Origin: Sequoia sempervirens
Taxonomy: Eukaryota > Streptophyta > Pinopsida > Cupressales > Cupressaceae
NCBI GenBank assembly: GCA_007258455.2
Contig: VDFB02252616.1
Coordinates: 125,411,625 to 125,475,624, forward strand
Direction: 5' to 3'
DNA: 64,000 nt
Within the stretch, counting starts at the first letter, position 1. Each line of letters starts with the position of its first letter. The notes below the pieces were generated by a model, which ran no database searches, had not been told where the DNA came from, and worked only from the letters and a program-made list of their open reading frames with translations. This document shows, in pieces, positions 1 to 10,077 of the stretch. The translations under genes and the position numbers were made by a program.

Positions 1-1130
1 ACTTAATTTGTGCAGTTTGGTACAAAACAAGCATTGGTGATTGTTGGATATGTTCAAAGACTCTATAATGGGTCCCTGATGTGTGTTGTGGTGTGAATTG
101 AAAGGTTGTGTGAGTGGAATTATACCTGATTGAGAGACTTTGATATGCTACAAGGAATATTGTGAATATGATGAATGAAGAGGTCCTGATGAAATTGTAA
201 ATTAAAAATTATGTTTGTAGATTGGAGTTGTGTGTGTGCTGCAGGCCTCCCCCTATTGCATTAGGAGTATATTCCAATTTTTTAGAGATGTATGAAAAAT
301 TTTGTAGCATAGACAAGGAAATCAACTAGTTTGTATAAATTTTTGACAAAATACCTCAATGAAAGCTTTGGAAGCATGCACAAAGTAAGTCAATTGTTAA
401 ATAACAAAATGCCTAAAAGAGATGTGGTTTAAAAATGTAATTGGAAAGTGTATAGAATTGTGTAATTTAAAATGTCCATTGACAACCTAAGGTTGTAACA
501 TGACAAACAAGCAATGATCAACATGGAATATGCAAAACAACAAAAATGAAAGCAAGCCATAATAGAATGAAAAAAAATGTACAAAGACTTCACATACCTA
601 AAAAAACTAGAGTTTCAAATGGAGTTCTACCCAATTATGTAGTTGTTACCAATTTTTTGCTACAACTCAATTGGTGGAGCTGATTAAATATTGTTATATT
701 TGAAAGTGAAAATACAGTTATTGATGCATATGCTTAAGTGTTGTTTGCACTGCATTTATCATTCATCAAATACCAGTTGTGCAAGTGTTTTGAGAGAGCT
801 AAGTTTCAAAAGTATTGCTCAAAGTTTTACAAACCAAATGGAGTACAAGACTGAATATACAAATGATTAAGCATAACAAAGTGCTTTCATTTATTTCATG
901 AAGTCATTCACATTACAATATTTCATTTGATTGCGAGAATACAAATGATAGTACATTTTTTCATTTTGATGCATTTCTTTTTAGAATGAAAAGCAGAAAA
1001 AAGAAATTTAAGAATCCACACAAGCCATGGATGTAACTATCACAATGCATCATGAGGGGCATGCTACACTATTGAAGATGCAGGAAAAGAAATCCCATAA
1101 ACATGAACATAATCATCATTGCCTGTGCTT
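1..1130 (+). repeat. Left copy of a 61 kb-distant direct duplication
   Basis: This stretch matches 61450-62579 base for base with a constant offset of 61449. I counted 18 substitutions and no net indel over 1130 bases (98.4% identity). It is cut by the window start on the left and by the N gap on the right, so the true repeat may be longer. It holds no long reading frame except the start of a small His-rich frame at 1027. It could be a segmental duplication, two copies of an unnamed repeat, or an alternative haplotype joined into the scaffold. Confidence 0.95.
1027..1130 (+). CDS. 5' part of a small His-rich reading frame, cut by the gap
   Basis: The frame opens with ATG in a good context (gccATGG) and encodes MDVTITMHHEGH at the start and KHEHNHHCLC just before the N run. 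The same frame is complete in the second copy (62476-62637), where it runs 53 codons to a stop at a possible splice donor. I do not recognise the protein. Expression is unproven and the frame may be chance. Confidence 0.25.
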
Positions 1131-1230
1131 NNNNNNNNNNNNNNNNNNNNNNNNNNNNNNNNNNNNNNNNNNNNNNNNNNNNNNNNNNNNNNNNNNNNNN
1201 NNNNNNNNNNNNNNNNNNNNNNNNNNNNNN
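1131..1230. other. Scaffold gap of 100 N
   Basis: There are exactly 100 N, the usual placeholder for a gap of unknown size. The left edge falls inside the duplicated sequence. The right edge (gtgattacc...) does not continue the second copy, so this join should not be taken as contiguous DNA. Confidence 0.99.
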
Positions 1231-1376
1231 GTGATTACCAGATCACCATTGTCATTTTATTGCCTTCATTTTCTATAAAAGCTAGTTCAAGAAAAATCCA
1301 TTAGTTATCATAAGAGATCCAAAAGAGATTAGATAGTTGTTGAGCAGTGAAGCCCAATCAAACGTTACTGACACCT

Positions 1377-2588
1377 CATTAGGGGAAGTTTACATAAAAA
1401 ATGGGCCTCCTAAGGATGACATCATTAGCTTTTAGGTTATCAAAAATCAACTAAAACATGACATCAACCTGTACTGTGACATCATCCAAAATAAAAATAA
1501 AATTATTTATTTTATAAAATAAAACTTTCTAAAATCTTATAAATTAACTCATGATGGTTAATTTAACTCTACATATCCTATTCTATCTCATTCATCTTTC
1601 TAAATATAAAATATTTTTTTTTTTTACATTTATATTCTTAAGTTCTATTATAGAAATTTTTGTACTTTCAAAAAATATTTTTATTCTTTAGAAAAAAAAT
1701 ATTAAAAAAATCATAAAAATCATTTATGAAGTGCTCCAAAAATAAAAAATTTCTTTAATTATTTTTTAATAATTTCAAATAGTCTAATATTTAAATGTTT
1801 AGCATCTAAATATTCTAATATCAAAATTAATATTCTAATATCAAAATTTTATTATTTTCAATTTCTTTAATTGTTTTTAATAATTTCAAATATTCTAATA
1901 TTAAAATATTTAGCATCTAAATATTCTAATATTAAAATTTAATTATCTTTAATTATTTTTAATAATTTCAAATATTCTAATATTTAAATGTTTAGCATCT
2001 AAATATTCTAATATCAAAATTTTATGATTTTAAATTTTTCGATGGCCTTTTATAAGGGTGCACTCACTTTATGTGATGCCCTCCTCGTTTTAAGGGGGAG
2101 TTCTCACATTTGGTGGGCCCCTTAATATTTTATTTTTAAAAAATATATATTTTAAACTTTTAAATATATTTTTAATTTAAAAGATTACTTTCTTTTCTCT
2201 AATTTTCATTATCTTTTACTTTGCCACTTTTTAAATAAATAAAAAAACAAATAATCAAGAAAAGAAAGTGAACTCGACTTTTTTAATAAATTATAATAGA
2301 AATATAAGTTACCAAACTTGAATTTAAGAGTTTTTAAATAAAAATAAATAATGAAGAAAGTGAACTTGAGTTTTTTAATAAATTATAATAGAAATATATG
2401 TTACCACTTTTAAAAAATCATGGACTTCAGTTTTTTAAGGAATTATAATAGAAATGTACGTCCCCACTTAACTCTTGTAGTTAAGTAATTTATATATTTT
2501 ATATTTAAATAATTTGTATTATATGAGATAATTTTTCATTTTTAGAGTTCCTTAGGAGGCCCATTTTTTATGTAAATTTCCCCTAATG
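1377..2588. mobile_element. 1.2 kb MITE-like element with ~39 bp terminal inverted repeats
   Basis: The left end (ATTAGGGGAAGTTTACATAA, continuing through ATGGGCCTCCTAAGGA) is repeated inverted at the right end near 2550-2587 with one mismatch in about 39 bases. Both ends are flanked by TA if the inverted repeat is taken to start at GGGG, as in TA-targeting (mariner or Harbinger-like) elements. The superfamily is not certain. The interior is very AT-rich, has no coding frame and contains two sets of internal tandem repeats. It lies just before a copia LTR end and may be inserted in that LTR. Confidence 0.8.
1755..2035. repeat. ~95 bp tandem repeat, about 3 copies, inside the MITE
   Basis: The phrase AATAATTTCAAATAxTCTAA, followed by TTTAGCATCTAAATATTCTAA, recurs three times with small changes. 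A second set of about three 90-120 bp units built on TTTTTTAATAAATTATAATAG follows at about 2265-2460. Confidence 0.75.
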
Positions 2589-2920
2589 CTTTTTATGAAT
2601 GTCTATTCTAGACATGTTTGTGGAATGGGAGTGCTCCTTTGTGGGACATTTATTATGATTCCTTTGCTATTCTTGGCTGGGTGTTGGCTAAGTGGTGCCA
2701 GAATAATAAATGTATTGTAACAAAAGAGAGAAAATAGAGTAAGTTATTGAAGGTGTATAAAAGGAATGTTGTTGTGTATTGTAACATATTGAAGAAATAG
2801 TGAATAAGATATTCCCCTACTTTGAGAGTGGATGTAGCCTTCATGGTGAGCCACTATAAATCTGTGTTTTGTGTATGATCTTTTTTTTAGATTGTTTTTA
2901 TTTGCTCTTTTTATTTAACA
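2589..2920 (+). mobile_element. Probable 3' part of a Ty1/copia 5' LTR
   Basis: The segment ends in TTTAACA directly before a primer binding site. It contains a short stretch (gagtggatgtagccttcatggt, about 2822-2845) that reappears in diverged inverted form near 4450-4490, as expected of LTR R-U5 sequence. The left boundary is not resolved because the MITE ends at 2588. Confidence 0.5.
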
Positions 2921-2922
2921 AT

Positions 2923-2934
2923 TGGTATCAGAGC
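2923..2934 (+). promoter_or_regulatory. Primer binding site for initiator tRNA-Met
   Basis: TGGTATCAGAGC is the classic complement of the 3' end of plant initiator tRNA-Met used by copia and many gypsy elements. It lies two bases after the LTR end and 62 bases before the gag start codon. Confidence 0.9.
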
Positions 2935-2995
2935 TTGGTGAAGAAGCTCGATGTTGAAACGGTGTTTTGGAAATCGGTGAAGAATTTCCAAAAGT

Positions 2996-4372
2996 ATGGA
3001 CGATGCAGACAAATAGAAGATTAAGAAGTTCATAGGCCGGAACTTTGGATTGTGGAAGGTTCAGATGGAATCGCTACTAATTAAGCAGGATCCCTCAAAT
3101 GCAAGTTGCTAGGGAAATCCAAAGGGAAAGGTTCTCTATCAGACAAAGAGTGAGAGAAATTGGATAAGAAAGCAAGGGAAACTATTTTTCCTTCACTGTC
3201 TAGCAACATGTTCAATGTTTCAGTTGAGAAGACAATGCAAGAGCTTTGGGATAAACTTTCTTCAATGTATGAGATGGCTTCATCATCAAACAAGGTATTC
3301 ATCATGAAGAAATTATATAATTTGAAAATGAGAGAAGGTTGGATCATGTTGAATCACCTCAATGAATTCAATACTTTCGCCACCCAATTGATTTAAGTGG
3401 GTATCAATTTAGATGATGAAATTAATGCAATCTTGTTATTATGTTCTTTACTAAACAATTGGGAAGGAGCGGTGATGTAAGTTAGCACTTCGGTGGGTAC
3501 CAAAAGTAAATTAAAATTTGATAATGTTGCAACCACACTTCTCAATGAAGACATGAGGAGAAAGAATCAAGAGCCCTCATTCGGTGATGCCTTGACTGTT
3601 GTAAGTACTTACAATAGAGGAAGGGGTCAAGATAAAGGAAAAACTAACAACAAAGGAAGATTGAAGTCCAGGGGTAGAAATGGAGAATGTTGGTTTTGTG
3701 GCAAGCAAGGTCAAATAAAAAAGAACTATTAGAACTACAAAAAGGCACAAGAAAAGGTGATCAATAACGAAGCCAACAAAAGATACCAAGAAGATGCAGG
3801 TGTTCTTATTTTAACCGAAGAAGAAATTCCAACTAATGGTTGAGTGCTTGATTCAAGTTCATCGTTTCATGTCACTCTGTGCAAGGAGCATTTCAAAAAT
3901 CTACAAATTGGTGACTTTAGTAAGGTTTTTCTTGGTAACAATTAATCTTGTGATGTTGTTGGAAAAGGGGATATTTCATTAAAACTAAAAAATGGATATA
4001 GTTGGTTGTTATGTGATGTTAGATATGTTCCCCAACTCAAACAAAATGTAATCTCAGCTGGACAATTCCGTTCTCAAGGTTGTGAAACTAGTTTTGAATC
4101 TAATAGATGCAAAGTTAAAAAGGGGGCCTTGGTAATTACAAGGGGAAGAAAATTAGAAACCTTGGATGTAATAGACAGTCATGTTGAAGTGGAAGTTGTT
4201 CATCCTACTTCAGATTTGTCATTTTGTGAAATATGGACTGCCTAGAAAAGTTTTTTGGATCAATTAGATGCTAAAACTAATTTTGTTATTAATGATTTTC
4301 TTAGTATGCTTGATAGTGAAAGTTTTGGGGATCATTTAGAGGATAGTGAGTAGGTTGAGAGAAGAAAGAACA
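2996..4372 (+). pseudogene. Ty1/copia gag-protease remnant
   Basis: A reading frame with several nonsense codons starts at ATG 2996 and gives copia gag features in order: KKFIGRNFGLWKVQME near the N terminus; ELWDKLSSMYE and KKLYNLKMREGW in the capsid region; a nucleocapsid knuckle CWFCGKQGQ at about 3690 whose last His and Cys are lost; and a protease-like VLDSSSSFHVT at about 3845, where the usual D-S-G has become D-S-S. RYVPQLKQNVISAGQ at about 4020 is the conserved stretch after protease. The element stops before integrase and reverse transcriptase, at an inverted LTR fragment. It follows its own PBS and LTR end, so this is a truncated 5' half and cannot be autonomous. Confidence 0.9.
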
Positions 4373-4690
4373 ATACAGAAAAAAACAAATAATCAAATAC
4401 ATAAACAAAATATAGAATCCATGCAAAAGGGAACATCAAAGTTTTTTAACATGGTTCACCAAATGGATACATCCACTTTGAGTAGGGGATAGCTCTCTAT
4501 ATTAAATCTCGAATCAATAATTCTCATAAAAATTTATCTACAAATATCTCTATGTCTATAGTAGCTCACAATATATATTCTTCTCACTATTGTTCCTACA
4601 ACAAATACACTCCACTCCACAATGTCTAACAATAGCTAACTAAAAATAACCTCTAGAAGACACTAATTTTAACCTCATCGTGGGAAATGG
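4373..4690 (-). mobile_element. Inverted, diverged copia-type LTR fragment
   Basis: Read on the minus strand, the segment around 4440-4500 (ATCCCCTACTCAAAGTGGAT, then a TTTGGTGAACCATG-like stretch) resembles the LTR sequence at about 2810-2870. It abuts the truncated gag-protease remnant, so it is probably a fragment from a related element inserted the other way round. There is no coding frame. Confidence 0.5.
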
Positions 4691-4794
4691 CAGAGAGTAA
4701 AGATAGCAAAGAAGAGGTGTTACACAAAGTGAAGGATTGAGTTGTATTAATAGAGGTCTTACACCAAAAATAGCTACATATATAAAAGAAGATT

Positions 4795-5985
4795 GTTGGA
4801 CTAAGGTTCAGAAAGTGTTGATTGAAGATTGTAGTCCTTCAGATATTTGCCCTGTTAAAGGAGACTGTTGTAAGTGTTTTGTGTTGTTTGTAAGTTGAAA
4901 GGAGGTCCATTTGAAGGAGGCATCCAATTTGAGAAAGTGGAAACAATTGTTTGAAAGAGGTGGTTTTTTGAAAGTTTAAAGTTGTTTGAAAGAGGCAGCA
5001 TTGAAATTTGTCCATGTGAAGAGGCACACTACAAATTGGAGAGGAGAAAATTGTGTGTTAAATTTTTCCTCTTTTTGATTTCCAAGTAGAAGTCTAAAAA
5101 TTTTTAGGCACTATAGTTTTTAAGTCTACGTGAAAGTCTTCAAATTTAAAAAAAAAAAAAAAACTTTCCCTCCTTTCTTATGATCTATGTTAGGAAGAAT
5201 TTAAAAGCCATAAGGAACCTGAAAAGTAGGTTCTTACAGAAAATTTAGAGTATGATTTGAATTGTAATATTTTATTTTAAAATCTTTCTTACATAGTAAT
5301 AGGAGAAAGTGATATATTGAGGAATAAGAATTTTTTTTAGAGGGTTATCAAACTATTGCTTTTTGTAAAGTGAATATTATGTAATAAAAGTGCATTATTT
5401 GTTGAAACCGACACTTAATCTCCAAAAAAATATAATATAAATATCTTTTTTGTGGCTCTCATTTGAAGGATAAAAGGGGAGTATCTATTTGCAAACATCT
5501 CTCTGGAACTTGTGTTGAAATTTTGCATCTTTGTGCACATATTTTTATGGAAAATATGGCAGTAAATTTTTTCTTGATTATCTCGATGCATATTCTCCTT
5601 TTTTCTATCCAGAGAACCAATTATTCTCTTGATTATCTTGATCCATATCTTCTCCTTTCTTTTGTCTAGAGAACCAATTCTTCTCTTGATTATCTCAATG
5701 CATATCTTCTTCTCCTTTATTCTATCCAGCGAACCGATTCTTCTCTTAATTATCTTGATGCATATCTTCTCCTTCAGCATCTCAAAACAAAAAAAACAAA
5801 AAAAATGTAATGGTTTTTTTTATGTAAGAGCTAGCTCTATTTGAAAGCAATTAAAAGTTGTAATTGTAATATGTTGGTATCTATATGAAAGAGTTAATGC
5901 TCACGCATTATGTATTGTTTCATTTTGATTAATATAAAGTTTGCATTTGTATTTGTTTTATTGTATCCTTTGCATTTTAAATTCA
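4795..5985 (+). mobile_element. Probable LTR of a second retroelement
   Basis: The right boundary is supported by a PBS-like TGGTATCAGAGT six bases after ATTCA at 5985. The left boundary (TGTTGGACTAAGG at 4795) is a guess from the common TGTTGGA start of plant LTRs. The LTR carries a four-copy ~60 bp tandem array. No matching 3' LTR was found in the window. Confidence 0.45.
5567..5780. repeat. ~60 bp tandem array, four copies
   Basis: Each unit contains TTCTCTTGATTATCTxGATG, a CATATCTTCTCCTTT-like stretch and a TCTATCCAGAGAACCAAT-like stretch. Long open frames on both strands here are produced only by the repeat. It lies inside the putative LTR upstream of the PBS, where variable-number repeats are common in U3. 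Confidence 0.85.
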
Positions 5986-5991
5986 AAAAAG

Positions 5992-6003
5992 TGGTATCAG
6001 AGT
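5992..6003 (+). promoter_or_regulatory. Primer binding site (initiator tRNA-Met type)
   Basis: TGGTATCAGAGT matches the initiator tRNA-Met PBS with one change in the last base. It follows the putative LTR and marks the start of an internal region. Confidence 0.75.
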
Positions 6004-7560
6004 CATAAGGTGTCCAAGAATCCATCAATTCTTGAAGTCAAGCATAATAGTTATGTTTGTAGACATCACAAAAGGGGTCTCGGAGATTAATGAAGAGCCT
6101 CTGCTAGGGGGGATTGTAAAAGGAGAGAAGTTATCAAAGATAACATATCAAAATTCACATCTTATGCCTAGATCATTAGGAGATAAGGCTGTAGTTGTTT
6201 TATGAGTTGTTTGAGAGAAGTTGTAGCTTGAATAGTGAATAGCTTTGGCCAACCAAAATAAAATTTGTTTAAGTGATTGGATAGAAGGAATTTAAAGATT
6301 TATGTTGTCAAACTTATGAGTTAGAAGAGATTGTAGAGTTTAAAGTTCAAGATCGTAGATTTTAAGAAAGAGATAATGTGAGAAGTTGCTAGTGTTGATG
6401 CAAGAGGTGAGGTGTAGCTCAGAAGGATGCTTTTTTAAAGCACAATCATGAGAGGATCATCAAAGAAAAGAAACATGAGGTGATGTTATAAAAGGCCAAA
6501 AGAAGTCAGAAATTACAAAGGGGGCCGCATAAATTGCTCCAATGGACCGCAACCAAAGGAAAGTGCCAAAGTAAAAGTTTGGTAGTTCCAAAAAGTATAG
6601 AAAAGAAAATCACAAGTTTATAAATCATGTCTATAGATTTTTAGCTATTTCGAGAAGGCAGCTCATAGAAATTTGTGAAGGGGGTTGATAAGAAAAGAGT
6701 TTGTTAAAAAAAAATGTCACTGCATTGTCTCAAGAAAGCCACAAGTGTTTTGTCAATGGAGAAGAAATTATTTATTGCATAAGTAGTTGTCGAGTAAGTA
6801 AGAAGCCACATTCTTGAAAGGGAGATATAAGAAAGAGTTAAAAAGTTTACAAAAAGTCAGCTCAAGCATATCACGTTGTAAGGAAATCTCAAAAAAAAGA
6901 TCAGGTAGTTTTGGAAGAGGTGCAAAAATATCACAACAATAGCTATTAAAAGGCATCACTATTCCATAGGAGGTTAACAGTCATAGTTATTTGGTCACAG
7001 TTTGAAGGAGGACGTTTGAGAATGTGGGGGAATGTGAAGCCACTAAAACAGTGAGAGGAGGATTTTCTAATGGAGATTAAAATAACAAAGGAAGCTAGAA
7101 AAGTGAAGTTGTAAACTGCAAGGAAAGAATATGGTTGACTGTAGCAGCATTATGTTTTTGTGAATGAGGCTAGTTGAGCCAACTAAAGTTAGGATCCCTA
7201 AGCACCTATAGAGTAGGTTAAAGGGATGTGTTGAGGAAAACAAGAGTATCACACTTGAACCCATAATGGACTAGTGACAAGAAGGGTAGAGCTTGTGGTT
7301 AGAGCATCCCAATAAAAAATTGGGATTTCCTAGGTTCGATCCATAGAATTTAACAATTGTAGATGCTGAAGCATCAATGGAAAAGCTCAAGAAAGTAATA
7401 GAGATTCGTAGTTGAGATTAAATCCACTGTCATACTAGTATTTTTTTCATATGTGTAGTGTAGCCCCTTGGAAAGCTTTTTAGGATGGGCATATAATAAC
7501 ATGAGTATTTATTTCAAGTTGTCTTCAAAGGATAGGGCTATATTATATACATGGAGAATC
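6004..7560 (+). mobile_element. Non-coding internal region following the second PBS
   Basis: About 1.5 kb of purine-rich sequence with no gag, protease, integrase or reverse transcriptase trace in any frame. Its position after a PBS suggests the internal part of a non-autonomous LTR element (LARD or TRIM type) or a heavily decayed one. No polypurine tract or 3' LTR was identified. Confidence 0.4.
7280..7352 (+). repeat. tRNA-like segment, possible SINE head or tRNA pseudogene
   Basis: The sequence has an A-box-like TGGTTAGAGCATC, a perfect 5-bp anticodon-type stem with a 7-base loop (CCCAA-TAAAAAA-TTGGG), and a B box GGTTCGATCC in a T arm with four of five pairs. The D stem is degraded and loop position 33 is not T, so it is not a working tRNA. 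Plant SINEs start with such a head. No poly-A tail or target duplication was seen. Confidence 0.4.
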
Positions 7561-8092
7561 TATGCCACTCCTTTAACAGTCCTATTGAAAAACCCTATAT
7601 ATAACTAAAAAATAGGCCTAAATTTTATTTTTATTTTTTTCAAACGTACCATGTATTTGATATAAAAAGCAACAAAACTAGGATGTTGTCCCTTTAACAC
7701 AAGGCCCTGCAGGTAATCATCAACATAATAACATCATTAGCACATTAATAGCAAAAGAAAAACACCGAACCAAACACCCTAACTATTCCATATCAAAAAC
7801 CACATCAAAATGACGAGCAGGGTAACCATAGTACCAACAAAAATCTTGAGAAAACTAACCAGCCTACACTTACCATCAATATAATTAAAAGTTTATATCA
7901 CTAAACCATTGACTATATTACTAATAATGTCCATTGTGAAACTCAAGTTTAAAACTTTTTTAACCAAAGCCCACCAGGGGCCATACTAGTCAAAATGAAA
8001 CATATAACTTGTAAAAGTATCAACAGATAATTCAAAAAGACACAATGGCTAGTAAGGTTATTCTTGACCAAAATGCAAAACATCTTGCATCC
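7561..8092. other. No gene seen
   Basis: Low-complexity AT-rich sequence. It directly follows (on the minus strand) the stop codon of the unknown pseudogene at 8093-9830 and could be its 3' untranslated part. No repeat boundary or RNA gene was found. Confidence 0.4.
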
Positions 8093-9830
8093 CTAATCTT
8101 TCTTTCTGCTACATGGCTTGACCAGATTTATAGTAGCCCAATTCTCAGTGAGGAACTTGAGAAGTTCCTTGCGGTCGACATCCTCCTCAACATTGTCAGT
8201 GGCATTATCCTTCTATAATAGGCACAAAGTGGTTGTGGATCTATGCATAATCTTCAAAGTGAGGCAGGTGACATCATGAAGTTGTTTTTCCAAATTCTCC
8301 ATTTTTTTTAAAAAATTTGTCAACCTCCTCCCAAACAATATCCTATTTTTTGCTTGCTTCCTCCATGGGGGCCTTCCCTTCAGCAATGGTCAAGGCCCTA
8401 TTCTTAACCCCCTTGGCCCTAACACAAGAAGGACCCAAAGAACCCATTTTTAAACTTTCAGAAACATGGGAGGAGCTGCTTGCAGAAGCAGAAAGGGCTT
8501 CCTCCTCCACATCCTTTTCATCCTTGCTCTTTTCCTCACTTTCCCCTCCATTATTAGACTCAGAGGCCTCCTTGGGACTCTTCTCTTTTTCAGGATTAGT
8601 AACTAGTCTACTGGACCTGCGAGGAGTATTGGTCTCCTTAGTAATTTCAATGTCAAAGTCTGATTTGCTGCAACCTAAATTTGGTTTTCTTTGAAGCTTT
8701 GGCTTTAATTTTGGGGGTTGGGGCATTATGTTTCTTATCCTTCCTTTTTTAAATAGACCCAATTTTTAGGGGATGTTTCCTGGGGAGGGGTTTTCAAGGT
8801 TGGGATTTTAATACACTTTTTCTTGTTGGGACTAGGGGTATCCATGATACTAGCTGATGGAAGAGTAGAAGAGACAAGGGAATCTTCAACAATAATGGGT
8901 CGAGGAGGGCAAAGGGCTAGGTGAAAATGGTAGAGTCTAAAAATAAGCCCCTGGTGCAAAATGGTAAAATTCCTACCCAAATTCATAGCTTTAACTACAT
9001 CTTTCACAGTATTTTCTAGAGAGTGCAAAAGAAAAAATGAAATTGAAATATTGTTGTGATTCTTGAGATGATTGAGAAAAGGAAAATGGTAATAGTAATA
9101 CACACCGAATCTCCCCTCAAGAGTGAAATACTTCATCACGACCACACACACTCTATCCTAGGGTTCTGGAAGCTACTTGGGGCCATAGCCACCATGAAGT
9201 TTGACAAGTTGTTCTCCCCATGGAAGAATTGGTTGAGGCTGGCCTGGTCAGAAACTTTGCTCATTTTCTTCCATTTTCGCCCATCCATTGCAAGACCAGT
9301 GGCCTTAGCAATAACCTCCTCATTCACTTAAAAGGAAATACTCCCCATTGTCACCCTTCTTGTGGACCAAGAGGTGATAAATTGTTTAGAGTCTTTCGTC
9401 AAACCTTGACATACATTCCATGAACTGGGTAATTCCTCACTCTTTGTAAATATGCCAGACAGTGTCATCCTTCTTCCATTCATCAAATTTATCAAGCTCA
9501 ACATGAACACGTATCTACCCATGACACCAGCAAGAAAATGGTGATAAGAAAAAGTAGCTGCAAAGCAAATGTTAGGCAGATGATAAGTGAGAATGAGAGT
9601 TGTAGAGCGATTGCAATAAAACCACAATTTAGAACTAACCACAACGAAATAATAATAAGATAAAAACTGGCAATCCATGAAATTATTACAATTAGTGCCA
9701 CCCCCTATATCCAACTCAAAATTGTAGTTCCCTCATGCAAGAAGTCCATCACATGATAAAAAATGGCAATGTTAATAAATTTGGATGTCACATAAAATAA
9801 AAAAAAATATGTGAGGCTGATGGAGGTGAC
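8093..9830 (-). pseudogene. Decayed gene of unknown family, acidic/lysine-rich C-terminal half
   Basis: Pieces in different frames join into one protein trace. The N-terminal part contains HVELDKFDEWKKDDTVWHIY and, after nonsense codons, TIYHLLVHKKGDNGEYFLL. Then come EEVIAKATGLAMDGRKWKK, MKYFTLEGRFGVYYYYHF and LHQGLIFRLYHFHLALCPPR. A low-complexity Lys/Glu/Ser region (8343-8762) follows, and a short coiled-coil-like tail (KMENLEKQLHDV) runs to a stop at 8093. I do not recognise a catalytic motif. The style resembles repetitive conifer hypothetical proteins, possibly gag-like, but that is only an impression. At least three frameshifts and several stops show it is dead. It lies downstream of, and on the same strand as, the LINE. 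Confidence 0.6.
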
Positions 9831-10077
9831 ACAAAAATTGAAGGGGTTCAAAAAATAATGAGCCTTTAGCCACTAGATTCATCATGAAATGTCATAGAAA
9901 AGTATAGGCAAAAAAAGTACATTCCACATGGAATTTCCTTCTCATAGGCCTTCCCGTACAACAACAACAAGTTTTTGAAATTTAAAAGCCTTCCAAGAGC
10001 ACTAACTAAAGTTAGTAAACTCCAAGCCAGGGCTAAAAAATGAAATTTGTTAGCTTCCATGGTGAACTGAGTGAGAA

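Noticed and set aside
5567..5780. CRISPR-like array
   Set aside because: Units are directly adjacent and diverged with no spacers, and the DNA is plant nuclear.
5415..5844. Open frames of 70-120 codons on both strands
   Set aside because: They are produced by the ~60 bp tandem array, whose unit happens to lack stops; repeated peptides such as IKIIKRRIGSLD are translation of the repeat.
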